From Actinomycetes bacterium (GTDB lineage: Bacteria > Actinomycetota > Acidimicrobiia > Acidimicrobiales > Palsa-688), in the NCBI GenBank assembly GCA_021819345.1, contig JAKARG010000250.1:1-5250 (forward strand): DNA of 5,250 nucleotides, written 5' to 3'. How positions within the stretch are numbered: the first letter of the stretch is position 1; every line of letters starts with the position of its first letter. Both the position numbers and the translations under genes were made by a program. The notes beneath the pieces are model-generated. The model did not search any database. It was given only the letters and a program-made list of their open reading frames with translations, and had not been told where the DNA came from. Positions 1-5,250 of the stretch are shown here, one piece after another.

Positions 1-545
1 ATCTCGCAGAGCAACCCACTTCGGTGAGGGACATCGCCGAGCGGACCGGGCTCCCCCAGCCCTACCTCGAGCAGATCCTCCTCGCCCTCAAGGGGGCCGG
101 GCTGGTCCGCTCGAAGCGAGGCGTCGGCGGTGGCTACGTCCTCGCGCGCCGGCCCGAGGAGATCACCCTCGGGGAGATCGTGAGCGCAGTGGAAGGCCCG
201 ATCGTCGCCGGCGACTTCGGGGAGCCGCACCAAAACGGCGCCTGCGACCACGAAGGCCAGTGCGTGCTGCTCTCGGTGTGGGCCGAGGTCGGCAGCCACA
301 TGCGCCGGCACCTCGACTCCTTCAGCCTCGCCGACATGGTGGGCAAGGCCACTGGAGCACCGGTCCCGAGCGGTGCTGCGACCGGCACCGGAGGAGGCGG
401 ACCGCCCGGTGGTGGGCCCGCCACTGCGGTGGCCGCCCCCGTCGGGCAGGGCGCAGGCGATGCCGAGGAAGGCGGTGGGCACAAAGGCTCCTTGGGCGCC
501 GGAGAGGTACAGCTCCCAGCGGCAGTGGTCTCACCGGTCGGCTGA
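1..545 (+). CDS. Rrf2-family transcriptional regulator (5' end outside window)
   Basis: DNA-binding transcriptional regulator of the Rrf2 family (relatives IscR, NsrR, RsrR, CymR). The reading frame is open from base 3 with no stop, so the true start lies upstream; the GTG at 24 falls inside the winged helix and is not the start. Visible are the recognition-helix region (SVRDIAERTGLPQPYLEQIL), the helix and wing AGLVRSKRGVGGGYVLAR, and the family's following segment ITLGEIVSAVEGPI. About 15-20 N-terminal residues are missing by comparison with the family. The effector region holds two cysteines spaced C-x5-C (codons 243 and 261), then CVLLSVWAEV. IscR has three cysteines (C-x5-C-x5-C); the first is absent here, though a His codon sits at 228. 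An Fe-S or redox cofactor is therefore possible but unproven. The last ~65 residues (from about 350) are a Gly/Pro/Ala-rich tail not usual in the family. The stop TGA at 543-545 is one base before the next gene's GTG. The family call is firm; the signal sensed is unknown. Confidence 0.9.
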   Translation, partial: LAEQPTSVRDIAERTGLPQPYLEQILLALKGAGLVRSKRGVGGGYVLARRPEEITLGEIVSAVEGPIVAGDFGEPHQNGACDHEGQCVLLSVWAEVGSHMRRHLDSFSLADMVGKATGAPVPSGAATGTGGGGPPGGGPATAVAAPVGQGAGDAEEGGGHKGSLGAGEVQLPAAVVSPVG

Positions 546-546
546 G

Positions 547-3330
547 GTGAGGCCCGAGGCCGCCCCGGGCGACACCGTCGGGAGCCCAGTGGGCGGGCCC
601 GACGCCACTGCGGTCGGCGGGCCCGACGGCGACGGGCTCCCCGCCGGGTACCCGTCGGGTTGGGAGTCCGACGTCGTGCTCCGCGACGGAGGCACCCTGC
701 ACGTCCGGCCGATCAGGCCTGGTGACTCCGAGGCCATCCGGGCGTTGCACTCCCGGCTCTCGGCACAGACCATCTACTTCCGCTTCTTCAGCCCGCTCCG
801 CACACTGTCGGAGAGCATGCTCGAGCGCTTCGTCAACGTGGACTACGCCGACCGCCTCGCTCTCGTCGGAGTGCTCGGCTCGACCATCGTTGCCGTCGGG
901 CGCTACGAACGTCTCCCGTCGGGGCTCGTCCCGTGTGACGAAGCAGAGGTGGCCTTCCTGGTCGACGACGCCGAGCAAGGCCGGGGCATCGGCACCGTCC
1001 TGCTCGAGCAGCTGGCGGCCTACGCGGCGGCCACCGGCATCACCCGCTTCGTGGCCGACACCCTGCCGGAGAACTCCCGGATGCTGCGGGTGTTCCACGA
1101 GGCCGGCTTCGGCGAACAGCGCAGCTTCTCCGACGGGGTCATCAGGGTCGCCTTCCCGATCACCGCCACCGAGACCTCTCGGGCGCTTGCCCACGAGCGC
1201 GAGCGCCAGGCTACCGCCCGCTCGGTCCGCCGGCTCCTCGCACCGCGGTCGGTCGCCGTCGTGGGCGCGAGCCGCCAAGAGGACACCGTCGGCCACCGGC
1301 TGCTGCGTGCCATCCTCGACGGGGGCTTCAACGGCCCGGTGTTCCCGGTGAACCGTGCGGCATCCCACGTCTGCAGCATCCGGGCCTACCCGAGCGTCCT
1401 CGACATCCCCGAGCCGGTCGACCTCGCGATCGTCGCGGTCCGAGCGGCCGAGGTGACCGAAGTCCTCGACCACTGCGCCCGAAGGCGGGTCGGCGGGCTC
1501 GTGGTCGTCTCATCCGGCTTCGCCGAGACCGGCGAAGCCGGACGCAGGGCGGAGCGGCTCCTGGTGAGCGAGGCTCGCCGCAACGGGATGAGGATCGTCG
1601 GTCCCAACTCGATGGGCCTGGTCAACACCGACCCCGGGGTGAGCCTTGCCGCAGCGTTCGGCCCCCTCCCCCTCGCCGGCCAGGTCGGCTTCGTCGCCCA
1701 ATCCGGCGCCCTCGCAGCGGTGGTCATCGACGAGCTCGGCCGGCGCAGCATCGGGATCTCGAGCTTCGTCTCCACTGGCAACAAGGCCGACATCAGCGGC
1801 AACGACCTGCTCCAGTACTGGGAGGACGACCCCTCGACGAGCGTGGTCTGCATGTACACCGAGACCTTCGGCAATCCTCGAACCTTCGCCCGGGTGGCCC
1901 GGAGGGTTGCACGCACCAAGCCGATCGTGATGGTGAAGAGCGCCGGGTCGACCGCTCCCGCATCATCGACCGAGGGGCCTGCGAGGAGCGATCCGGCCGT
2001 CGGAGCACTGCTCCGCCAGACCGGGGTCCTTCGCACCGAGACCCTCGAAGAGCTCCTCGACGTCGCCCAGGTCCTGGTGAGCCAACCCCTACCGGCGGGT
2101 CGACGCGTCGCGACGATCGGCAGTGATGGTGGGCCGGCCGCGCTCGCTGCCGAGGCGTGCCTGGCAGCCCACCTCGAGCCGGCCACGCTCTCCGCCCTCA
2201 CCGTCGCGAGGATCGGAGCAGAGCTGCCGGCCGCGAGGATCGGCACCGGGATCGTGGGCCTGCCCCCCGACGCCACCCCCGAGATGCTGGGGTCGGCCCT
2301 GCGGATGGCGCTCGACGACGCCGGGGTCGACAGTGCGATCGCTTTGTTCACCTCGCTCCTCGACTGGCCGGTCGAGCGCGTGGCAGCAGCTGTCGACGCG
2401 GCAGCCCTCGGTCGGCCGGGAAAGCCGGTCGTAACGAGCATCCTCGGTCGGCGCGGCCTGCTCGCCGTCGGGAGCCGCAGCGTCCCCTCGTTCGCGTTCC
2501 CCGAACCGGCGGCGCGCGCTCTCGGCCGGATGACCGACTACTCGCAGTGGCGACGGAGACCGGAGGGTCGCTCGCCGGAGCTCGACGTGGAGCCTTCCGT
2601 CGCCCGAGAGGTGATCGCCGGCGAGCTGGCCACGGCCGGTCCGACCGGATGCTGGCTCAGCCGGAGCGCAGCGACCGCGGTGGCCTCGGCCTACGGGATC
2701 GACCTCCTTGCCTCGATCAGCCTCCCGCAGGCCCTGGCCGATCCCGCCGAGCTCGCCCGTGAGGCCATCGAGGCGGCGCACGCCCTCGGCTACCCGGTGG
2801 TCGTCGGCGCCGACCCGGGAGCGGAGCGCGCCCATCCCGAGCGTCGCAACCTCCGGCTCTGGCTCACCAACGACGCGGCCGTGAGCTCTGCAGTGCGCGA
2901 GCTGATCGGCTGCGGCCCCCTTTTCGTCCAGGCCTCCGCCACTGCAGGGCACGACCTGGCGGTCGGCGTGAGCCAGGATCCCGACTTCGGCCCGCTGATC
3001 GAGCTCGGCACCACCGCCCGGCTCGGAGGGCCACTGCTGGTCTCCCGGAGCCGGATCCTCCCCCTCACCGACCTCGACGCCGCAGGACTTCGCCAGGAGG
3101 TCCTCGGGTCCGGCGGGCTCGCCGGTGGCCCTCCGGGCGCCGGCTCCGACGCCGCGCTCGACAACCTGCTCCTGCGGGCCAGCCAGCTGATCGAAGACCT
3201 TCCAGAGGTGACCGAGCTCGACCTCGTGCCGGTGGTGGTGAGCGCCGAGCGTGCCGCGGTCGCCGGCATTCGCCTCCACGTCCAGGCGCCGCAGCCACAC
3301 CCCGAGCGAGCGCTGCGCCGCCTGCACTAA
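547..3330 (+). CDS. GNAT acetyltransferase fused to a degenerate acyl-CoA synthetase-like module (Pat/PatZ-like)
   Basis: Probable cytoplasmic protein-lysine acetyltransferase; in the Pat/PatZ group such proteins acetylate and switch off enzymes such as acetyl-CoA synthetase. With GTG 547 it has 927 residues: a Gly/Pro/Asp-rich leader (1-37), a GNAT domain (about 42-205) with candidate catalytic Glu134, acetyl-CoA loop QGRGIG at 144-149 and ENSRML around 175-180; a CoA-binding Rossmann domain (226-350, VAVVGAS near 236-242, GPNSMG 352-357); a succinyl-CoA-ligase-like domain (about 380-530); and an ATP-grasp-like region (about 695-925). GNAT comes first here, whereas in E. coli PatZ it is last. 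Synthetase residues are lost: the SSHTG phosphohistidine region reads ASSTEG (Thr475), the ATP-grasp VVLK lysine is Gly754, HK is HP, and the metal-ligand Asn of ELDLNP is Val894. The module is therefore inferred to sense or scaffold rather than catalyse. Start choice: GTG 547 directly follows the regulator's stop; in-frame ATG 460 and GTG 373 are alternatives but would overlap the regulator by 86 and 173 bases. None has a strong ribosome-binding site. Domain identity is firm, the exact start is not, and the substrate is unknown. Confidence 0.9.
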   Translation: MRPEAAPGDTVGSPVGGPDATAVGGPDGDGLPAGYPSGWESDVVLRDGGTLHVRPIRPGDSEAIRALHSRLSAQTIYFRFFSPLRTLSESMLERFVNVDYADRLALVGVLGSTIVAVGRYERLPSGLVPCDEAEVAFLVDDAEQGRGIGTVLLEQLAAYAAATGITRFVADTLPENSRMLRVFHEAGFGEQRSFSDGVIRVAFPITATETSRALAHERERQATARSVRRLLAPRSVAVVGASRQEDTVGHRLLRAILDGGFNGPVFPVNRAASHVCSIRAYPSVLDIPEPVDLAIVAVRAAEVTEVLDHCARRRVGGLVVVSSGFAETGEAGRRAERLLVSEARRNGMRIVGPNSMGLVNTDPGVSLAAAFGPLPLAGQVGFVAQSGALAAVVIDELGRRSIGISSFVSTGNKADISGNDLLQYWEDDPSTSVVCMYTETFGNPRTFARVARRVARTKPIVMVKSAGSTAPASSTEGPARSDPAVGALLRQTGVLRTETLEELLDVAQVLVSQPLPAGRRVATIGSDGGPAALAAEACLAAHLEPATLSALTVARIGAELPAARIGTGIVGLPPDATPEMLGSALRMALDDAGVDSAIALFTSLLDWPVERVAAAVDAAALGRPGKPVVTSILGRRGLLAVGSRSVPSFAFPEPAARALGRMTDYSQWRRRPEGRSPELDVEPSVAREVIAGELATAGPTGCWLSRSAATAVASAYGIDLLASISLPQALADPAELAREAIEAAHALGYPVVVGADPGAERAHPERRNLRLWLTNDAAVSSAVRELIGCGPLFVQASATAGHDLAVGVSQDPDFGPLIELGTTARLGGPLLVSRSRILPLTDLDAAGLRQEVLGSGGLAGGPPGAGSDAALDNLLLRASQLIEDLPEVTELDLVPVVVSAERAAVAGIRLHVQAPQPHPERALRRLH
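591..629 (+). repeat. 13-base direct repeat in the acetyltransferase leader
   Basis: GGCGGGCCCGACG occurs at 591-603 and again at 617-629, giving the protein repeat GGPDATAVGGPD in the low-complexity leader ahead of the GNAT domain. A related stretch (GGGCCCG then CCACTGCGGT) lies at 414-430 in the tail of the regulator gene. It is probably a slippage or duplication product in a flexible linker; no function can be assigned. Confidence 0.6.
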
Positions 3331-3454
3331 CGCCAGCAGCGCGGCATGGACTGGCGGTGCGGTGGCGGTTGCGGTGGCGGAGCCGGTGCGGTGGCGGAGC
3401 GGTTGGGCTGCCTTGGGCCGCTCGTCGAACCGTGGAGCCGGAGGGCCGAGGGGC
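3331..3454. repeat. Convergent intergenic gap with short G-rich tandem repeats
   Basis: This gap separates two genes that end towards each other. TGCGGTGGCGG occurs three times, at 3358-3368, 3370-3380 and 3387-3397, and the longer GCGGTGGCGGAGC occurs at 3371-3383 and 3388-3400. Just after it, GAGCGG (3397-3402) can pair with CCGCTC (3418-3423) across a 15-base loop. That might act as a weak, U-tract-less terminator between the convergent genes, but the evidence is thin. No coding sequence with family-like features was seen here. Confidence 0.55.
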
Positions 3455-4366
3455 TCAGCCCGCCGGTCGCTCCATCGACCGGGTGACCTCGTCGATGATC
3501 CGCCCACCCGAGTGTTCCACGTCGTCCCATGAGTAGACGAGCACCGTCCAGCCGTCGAGTCGGAGCACGTTCCGACGTCGCTCGTCGCTGCTCTTCTGGT
3601 CCGGTGACCAGTGGTACGCGTAGCCGTCCACCTCCACCGCCACCTTCGGACCGATCACGTAGTCGAGGCGGTAGCAACCACCCGGCCCGGCCCGTTGCTC
3701 CACGGCGAGCGGCCGGACCCCGGCTTCGGCGAACAGCCGTGCGAGGCGGCTCTCGAGAACACTCGGCGCCGGGGCTCCGAGGAAGCTGCGCCGTCGGAGC
3801 GCTCGCCCGAGAGCAGCCGGGCCCGCTCTTCCGGTCCCCTCGCTCCTTTGGACCTCGGCTTGCAACGCAGCTACAGAGGCGAGCCTCCTTGCGATGAGCC
3901 GGTCGAGCAGCTCGTCCAGCTCAGCTGGGGGAAGCTCCGCCGCCAGGTCGACGAGGGTTCGCAGCGGGTCGGTGCAGTTCATCCCCTTCCAGAAAGCCGA
4001 CCGCTCGACGGGCATGCGGAGCCGGTGGACGAGAGCGCCGGGCACCGACTTGCAGCTGCCCCGGCGGACCGTCAGGGACGGCCTCGTCGGGGGCGGTCCG
4101 AGCGACCAGAGCCATGCCGCCGACGCATGGGAGACGACCGCATCCCTCCCGGCCCACAGGTAGGCCACCCACAGCTGCTGTTCGGGGCCGGCGGCCGAGG
4201 CCGCGATCCGCACGACCCGCCGGCCAACCGGCTCCCACTCACCGCTACGGAGCCTCGACCTGACAAAGGCCTCGGGCACGCCTTCGCGCGCCAGCTGGGC
4301 CCTGGTTGCGACGCCGGCCTGTCTGAGCATCAGCGCTTTGGATAGTTCTCGATAACTTTCATTCAC
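3455..4366 (-). CDS. AbiEi-type winged-helix protein with C-terminal DUF559 (Vsr-like) nuclease domain
   Basis: Protein of 303 residues with two parts. Residues 5-60 (LRQAGVATRAQLAREGV, then the VGRRVVRI strand) resemble the winged-helix domain found at the N-terminus of AbiEi-family type IV antitoxins. Residues 200-298 match DUF559, a small nuclease-like domain of the Vsr/PD-(D/E)xK fold: RLDYVIG with Asp235, VAVEVDGYAYH with Glu245, Asp247 and His252, DERRRNVLRLDGW with Arg263-265, and VYSWDDV with Trp280. The likely metal and catalytic residues are all present, so the domain looks intact. Proteins of this shape are common as isolated genes in actinobacteria; their role (defence, repair or regulation) is not established. 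No AbiEii nucleotidyltransferase toxin gene lies next to it, so a working toxin-antitoxin pair is not supported here. The start is GTG 4364-4366; an ATG at 4360-4362 is out of frame. No spaced ribosome-binding site precedes it, but a promoter-like -10 ends 7 bases upstream, fitting leaderless translation. The first ten codons are less GC-rich than the rest. Confidence 0.85.
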   Translation of the reverse strand: MNESYRELSKALMLRQAGVATRAQLAREGVPEAFVRSRLRSGEWEPVGRRVVRIAASAAGPEQQLWVAYLWAGRDAVVSHASAAWLWSLGPPPTRPSLTVRRGSCKSVPGALVHRLRMPVERSAFWKGMNCTDPLRTLVDLAAELPPAELDELLDRLIARRLASVAALQAEVQRSEGTGRAGPAALGRALRRRSFLGAPAPSVLESRLARLFAEAGVRPLAVEQRAGPGGCYRLDYVIGPKVAVEVDGYAYHWSPDQKSSDERRRNVLRLDGWTVLVYSWDDVEHSGGRIIDEVTRSMERPAG

Positions 4367-4373
4367 TCCCGAG

Positions 4374-4401
4374 ACGCTAGCCTAGAGCCGGCGACAGCCA
4401 A
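4374..4401 (-). promoter_or_regulatory. Putative leaderless promoter of the DUF559 gene
   Basis: Reading the - strand, TTGGCT (4396-4401) and TAGCGT (4374-4379) are separated by 16 bases and resemble -35 and -10 hexamers; TAGCGT fits the actinobacterial TANNNT pattern. Exactly 7 bases (4367-4373) separate the -10 box from the GTG start at 4366, the spacing expected when transcription begins at the start codon. An overlapping TAGGCT is an alternative -10. This is inference from pattern only. Confidence 0.4.
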
Positions 4402-4415
4402 CAGCGGGATCCTGC

Positions 4416-4469
4416 GGTAACTGGGTCCCGTAGAGAACCAGATGTGGTCCCCTACGGGGCCCAGTTACC
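4416..4469. repeat. 54-base near-perfect palindrome upstream of the DUF559 gene
   Basis: The left arm GGTAACTGGGTCCCGTAG (4416-4433) is the reverse complement of the right arm CTACGGGGCCCAGTTACC (4452-4469) at 17 of 18 positions. The single exception would be a U-G wobble in + strand RNA but an A-C mismatch in - strand RNA. The 18-base centre contains a further ACCA/TGGT pairing (4437-4440 with 4445-4448), so the whole block can fold into one long hairpin. No T-run follows on either strand, which argues against a classical intrinsic terminator. It lies 14 bases upstream of the proposed -35 box of the nuclease gene and 60 bases downstream of the stop of the small membrane protein gene. Candidate roles are an operator, a factor-assisted terminator, or a small palindromic repeat element. 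Confidence 0.8.
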
Positions 4470-4497
4470 AACAGACCACCTCCGCCGGCCCTCGCCG

Positions 4498-4529
4498 GCC
4501 GGTCTCTCGAGACCCGGGACCGTCAGGAG
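4498..4529. repeat. Short inverted repeat downstream of the small membrane protein gene
   Basis: GGTCTC (4501-4506) pairs with GAGACC (4509-4514) across two bases; with one bulged base the stem can gain two C-G pairs. It begins 15 bases beyond the membrane protein's stop on the - strand and has no U-tract. Together with the 54-base palindrome it could help end that transcript, but this is a weak inference. Confidence 0.3.
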
Positions 4530-4802
4530 TCAGGAGGGCTCCGAGCGGCGCCGATCCTGGGCCCGGTAGACCAATCGGGCCCGCACGGCGAGGCCGCCAA
4601 CGGTCGCCACCACGACGAGGACCAGTCCGATCACCTGGTATCCGTACACGAACAGCACCACGCCGACGACAGCCAGTGCCATGCTGACCACGAAAGAGGG
4701 CAGCACTATCCGCAGGACCTGCTTGGGGCTGAGGCCGGCGAAGGGGACCCGAGCACCGTCGAGGCCGTCGGCCGAACCTCCAGCTGCTGAGTCCTCGTTC
4801 AT
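4530..4802 (-). CDS. Small membrane protein with two predicted transmembrane helices
   Basis: A 90-residue protein of no recognised family. After a hydrophilic, acidic Gly/Ser/Ala-rich N-terminus (1-28) come two hydrophobic stretches, about 30-52 (LRIVLPSFVVSMALAVVGVV and following residues) and 55-74 (YQVIGLVLVVVATVGGLAV), then a basic tail (VRARLVYRAQDRRRSEPS). The positive-inside rule would place the Arg-rich C-terminus in the cytoplasm, and two helices would then put the N-terminus there too. No catalytic motif is seen. The ATG start at 4800-4802 is preceded by a poor ribosome-binding site (TTGGG six bases upstream) and by TAGGTT, a possible TANNNT -10 box ending nine bases upstream, so it may have its own promoter. 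It lies on the same strand as the pseudouridine synthase gene beyond the tandem repeats, so a shared transcript is possible. The hydrophobic pattern makes a real gene likely, although the function is unknown. Confidence 0.7.
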   Translation of the reverse strand: MNEDSAAGGSADGLDGARVPFAGLSPKQVLRIVLPSFVVSMALAVVGVVLFVYGYQVIGLVLVVVATVGGLAVRARLVYRAQDRRRSEPS

Positions 4803-4838
4803 CGGCGGCCCAACCTACCGGCGGGGACCTCGGTCCAG

Positions 4839-4923
4839 CGAGCGGCCAGGCGGCGAGCGCCGCGTTCGGGCGAGCGGCCAGGCGGCGAGCGCCGCGTTCG
4901 GGCGAGCGGCCAGGCGGCGAGCG
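4839..4923. repeat. 32-base tandem repeat, 2.7 perfect copies
   Basis: Two identical 32-base units (4839-4870 and 4871-4902) beginning CGAGCGGCCAGG and ending CGCGTTCGGG are followed by a partial third copy matching for 21 bases (4903-4923). Each full unit contains GCGGCG-AG-CGCCGC (4850-4863 and 4882-4895), a six-pair hairpin; the partial copy loses it. There is no spacer between units. The array lies in the 140-base gap between the pseudouridine synthase stop and the membrane protein start. Since 32 is not a multiple of three and any reading through it is Arg/Ala-rich, it is not judged coding. Confidence 0.85.
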
Positions 4924-4942
4924 GCCCGGCGGGCACCCGGGA

Positions 4943-5250
4943 TCACGAAAGACTCCGGAGGACGGCGTCGAGGTCGGCCGGGACCGGTGAGCTGAGCTCG
5001 ATGCGCCGGCCGCTCACCGGGTGAGCGAAGGCGAGCGCCCGCGCGTGGAGCCACGGTCGGTCGGGGGGGAGCAGCGCGCCCACTGCGCTGCTGCGGCGCC
5101 CGCCATAGCGCCCGTCACCGACGACGGGATGGTCGATGGCTGCGAGGTGGACCCTGATCTGGTGGGTCCTACCGGTCTCGAGCCGGCACTCGAGGAGGCT
5201 CGAGAGCTCCGGCTCGGCGAAGCGGGCCTCGACCCTGTAGTGGGTGCGGG
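4943..5250 (-). CDS. RluA/RluD-family pseudouridine synthase, C-terminal part
   Basis: C-terminal 101 residues of a pseudouridine synthase that converts specific uridines in RNA, most likely 23S rRNA, to pseudouridine. The frame is open to the right edge and its start lies outside the window. The translation shows the family's conserved motif LETGRTHQIRVHLAAIDHPV followed by VGDGRYGG, then the later signature WLHARALAFAHPVSGRRIEL and a short tail ending in LRSLS at a TGA (4943-4945). The catalytic Asp motif (HRLD in RluA/RluD proteins) would be further upstream and cannot be checked. RluD modifies helix 69 of 23S rRNA in E. coli and its gene often follows lspA; whether that holds here is outside view. 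The stop is 20 bases from the 32-base tandem repeats. Family assignment is firm, the exact paralogue (RluD against RluA or RluC) is not. Confidence 0.92.
   Translation of the reverse strand, partial: RTHYRVEARFAEPELSSLLECRLETGRTHQIRVHLAAIDHPVVGDGRYGGRRSSAVGALLPPDRPWLHARALAFAHPVSGRRIELSSPVPADLDAVLRSLS

Noticed and set aside
373..546. Upstream start (GTG 373 or ATG 460) for the acetyltransferase
   Set aside because: Both would overlap the regulator gene by 86-173 bases, add only low-complexity sequence and have no clear ribosome-binding site; GTG 547 fits better, although ATG 460 is not excluded.
322..1473. Long - strand open frame (383 codons) opposite the regulator and acetyltransferase
   Set aside because: It is antisense to well-recognised domains and its translation is Arg/Gly/Asp-rich with no family motif; long antisense frames are expected in very GC-rich coding DNA.
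2089..3507. Long - strand open frame (472 codons) opposite the synthetase-like module
   Set aside because: Antisense to conserved ATP-grasp-like sequence, compositionally biased and without recognisable motifs; it also runs across the repeat-filled convergent gap.
3611..4345. + strand open frame of 244 codons opposite the DUF559 gene
   Set aside because: Antisense to a protein with intact domain motifs; its own translation shows no family features.
4416..4469. Classical intrinsic terminator
   Set aside because: The stem is long enough, but no T-run follows the stem in either direction, so it was described as a palindrome of unknown role.
3455..4802. AbiEi/AbiEii-style toxin-antitoxin operon
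   Set aside because: The neighbouring 90-residue gene encodes a two-helix membrane protein with no nucleotidyltransferase motif, and the nuclease gene appears to have its own promoter.
4839..4923. CRISPR array
   Set aside because: The 32-base units abut with no spacers, there are fewer than three full copies, and no cas genes are in view.
4815..5054. - strand open frame of 79 codons across the tandem repeat
   Set aside because: It overlaps the pseudouridine synthase in another frame, reads through a non-triplet repeat and is Arg/Pro/Ala-rich.

Overview
The window comes from a very GC-rich genome in which nearly every third codon position is G or C and GTG starts are common. Together with the gene content (a GNAT-first protein fused to an acyl-CoA-synthetase-like module, and a stand-alone AbiEi-type winged helix joined to a DUF559 nuclease), this points to a high-GC actinobacterium. 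The class cannot be fixed from sequence alone.

Left part (1-3330, + strand): the 3' portion of an Rrf2-family transcriptional regulator runs in from the left edge and stops at 545. One base after that stop, a GTG (547) can start a protein of about 927 residues. It consists of a GNAT acetyltransferase domain followed by a full-length module resembling NDP-forming acyl-CoA synthetase. The spacing suggests one transcript with coupled translation, so the regulator probably controls the acetyltransferase or shares its signal. The synthetase half has lost the residues needed for catalysis, so it is more likely a ligand-sensing or scaffold module for a protein-lysine acetyltransferase of the Pat/PatZ type. 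The regulator's C-terminal tail and the acetyltransferase's leader are low-complexity and share a short repeated motif.

Middle (3331-4529): a 124-base convergent gap holds short G-rich tandem repeats. Next, on the - strand, is a 303-residue protein with an N-terminal AbiEi-antitoxin-like winged helix and a C-terminal DUF559/Vsr-like nuclease domain whose key residues are intact. It starts with GTG and appears to have a leaderless promoter. Just upstream of that promoter lies the most striking non-coding structure in the window, a 54-base near-perfect palindrome (4416-4469).

Right part (4530-5250, - strand): a 90-residue protein with two predicted membrane segments, then a 140-base gap with 2.7 perfect copies of a 32-base tandem repeat. 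At the right edge is the C-terminal part of an RluA/RluD-family 23S rRNA pseudouridine synthase whose start lies outside the window.

I see no complete new defence or mobile system here. The points most worth a second look are the inactive synthetase half of the acetyltransferase, the palindrome upstream of the solitary nuclease gene, and the two repeat clusters.
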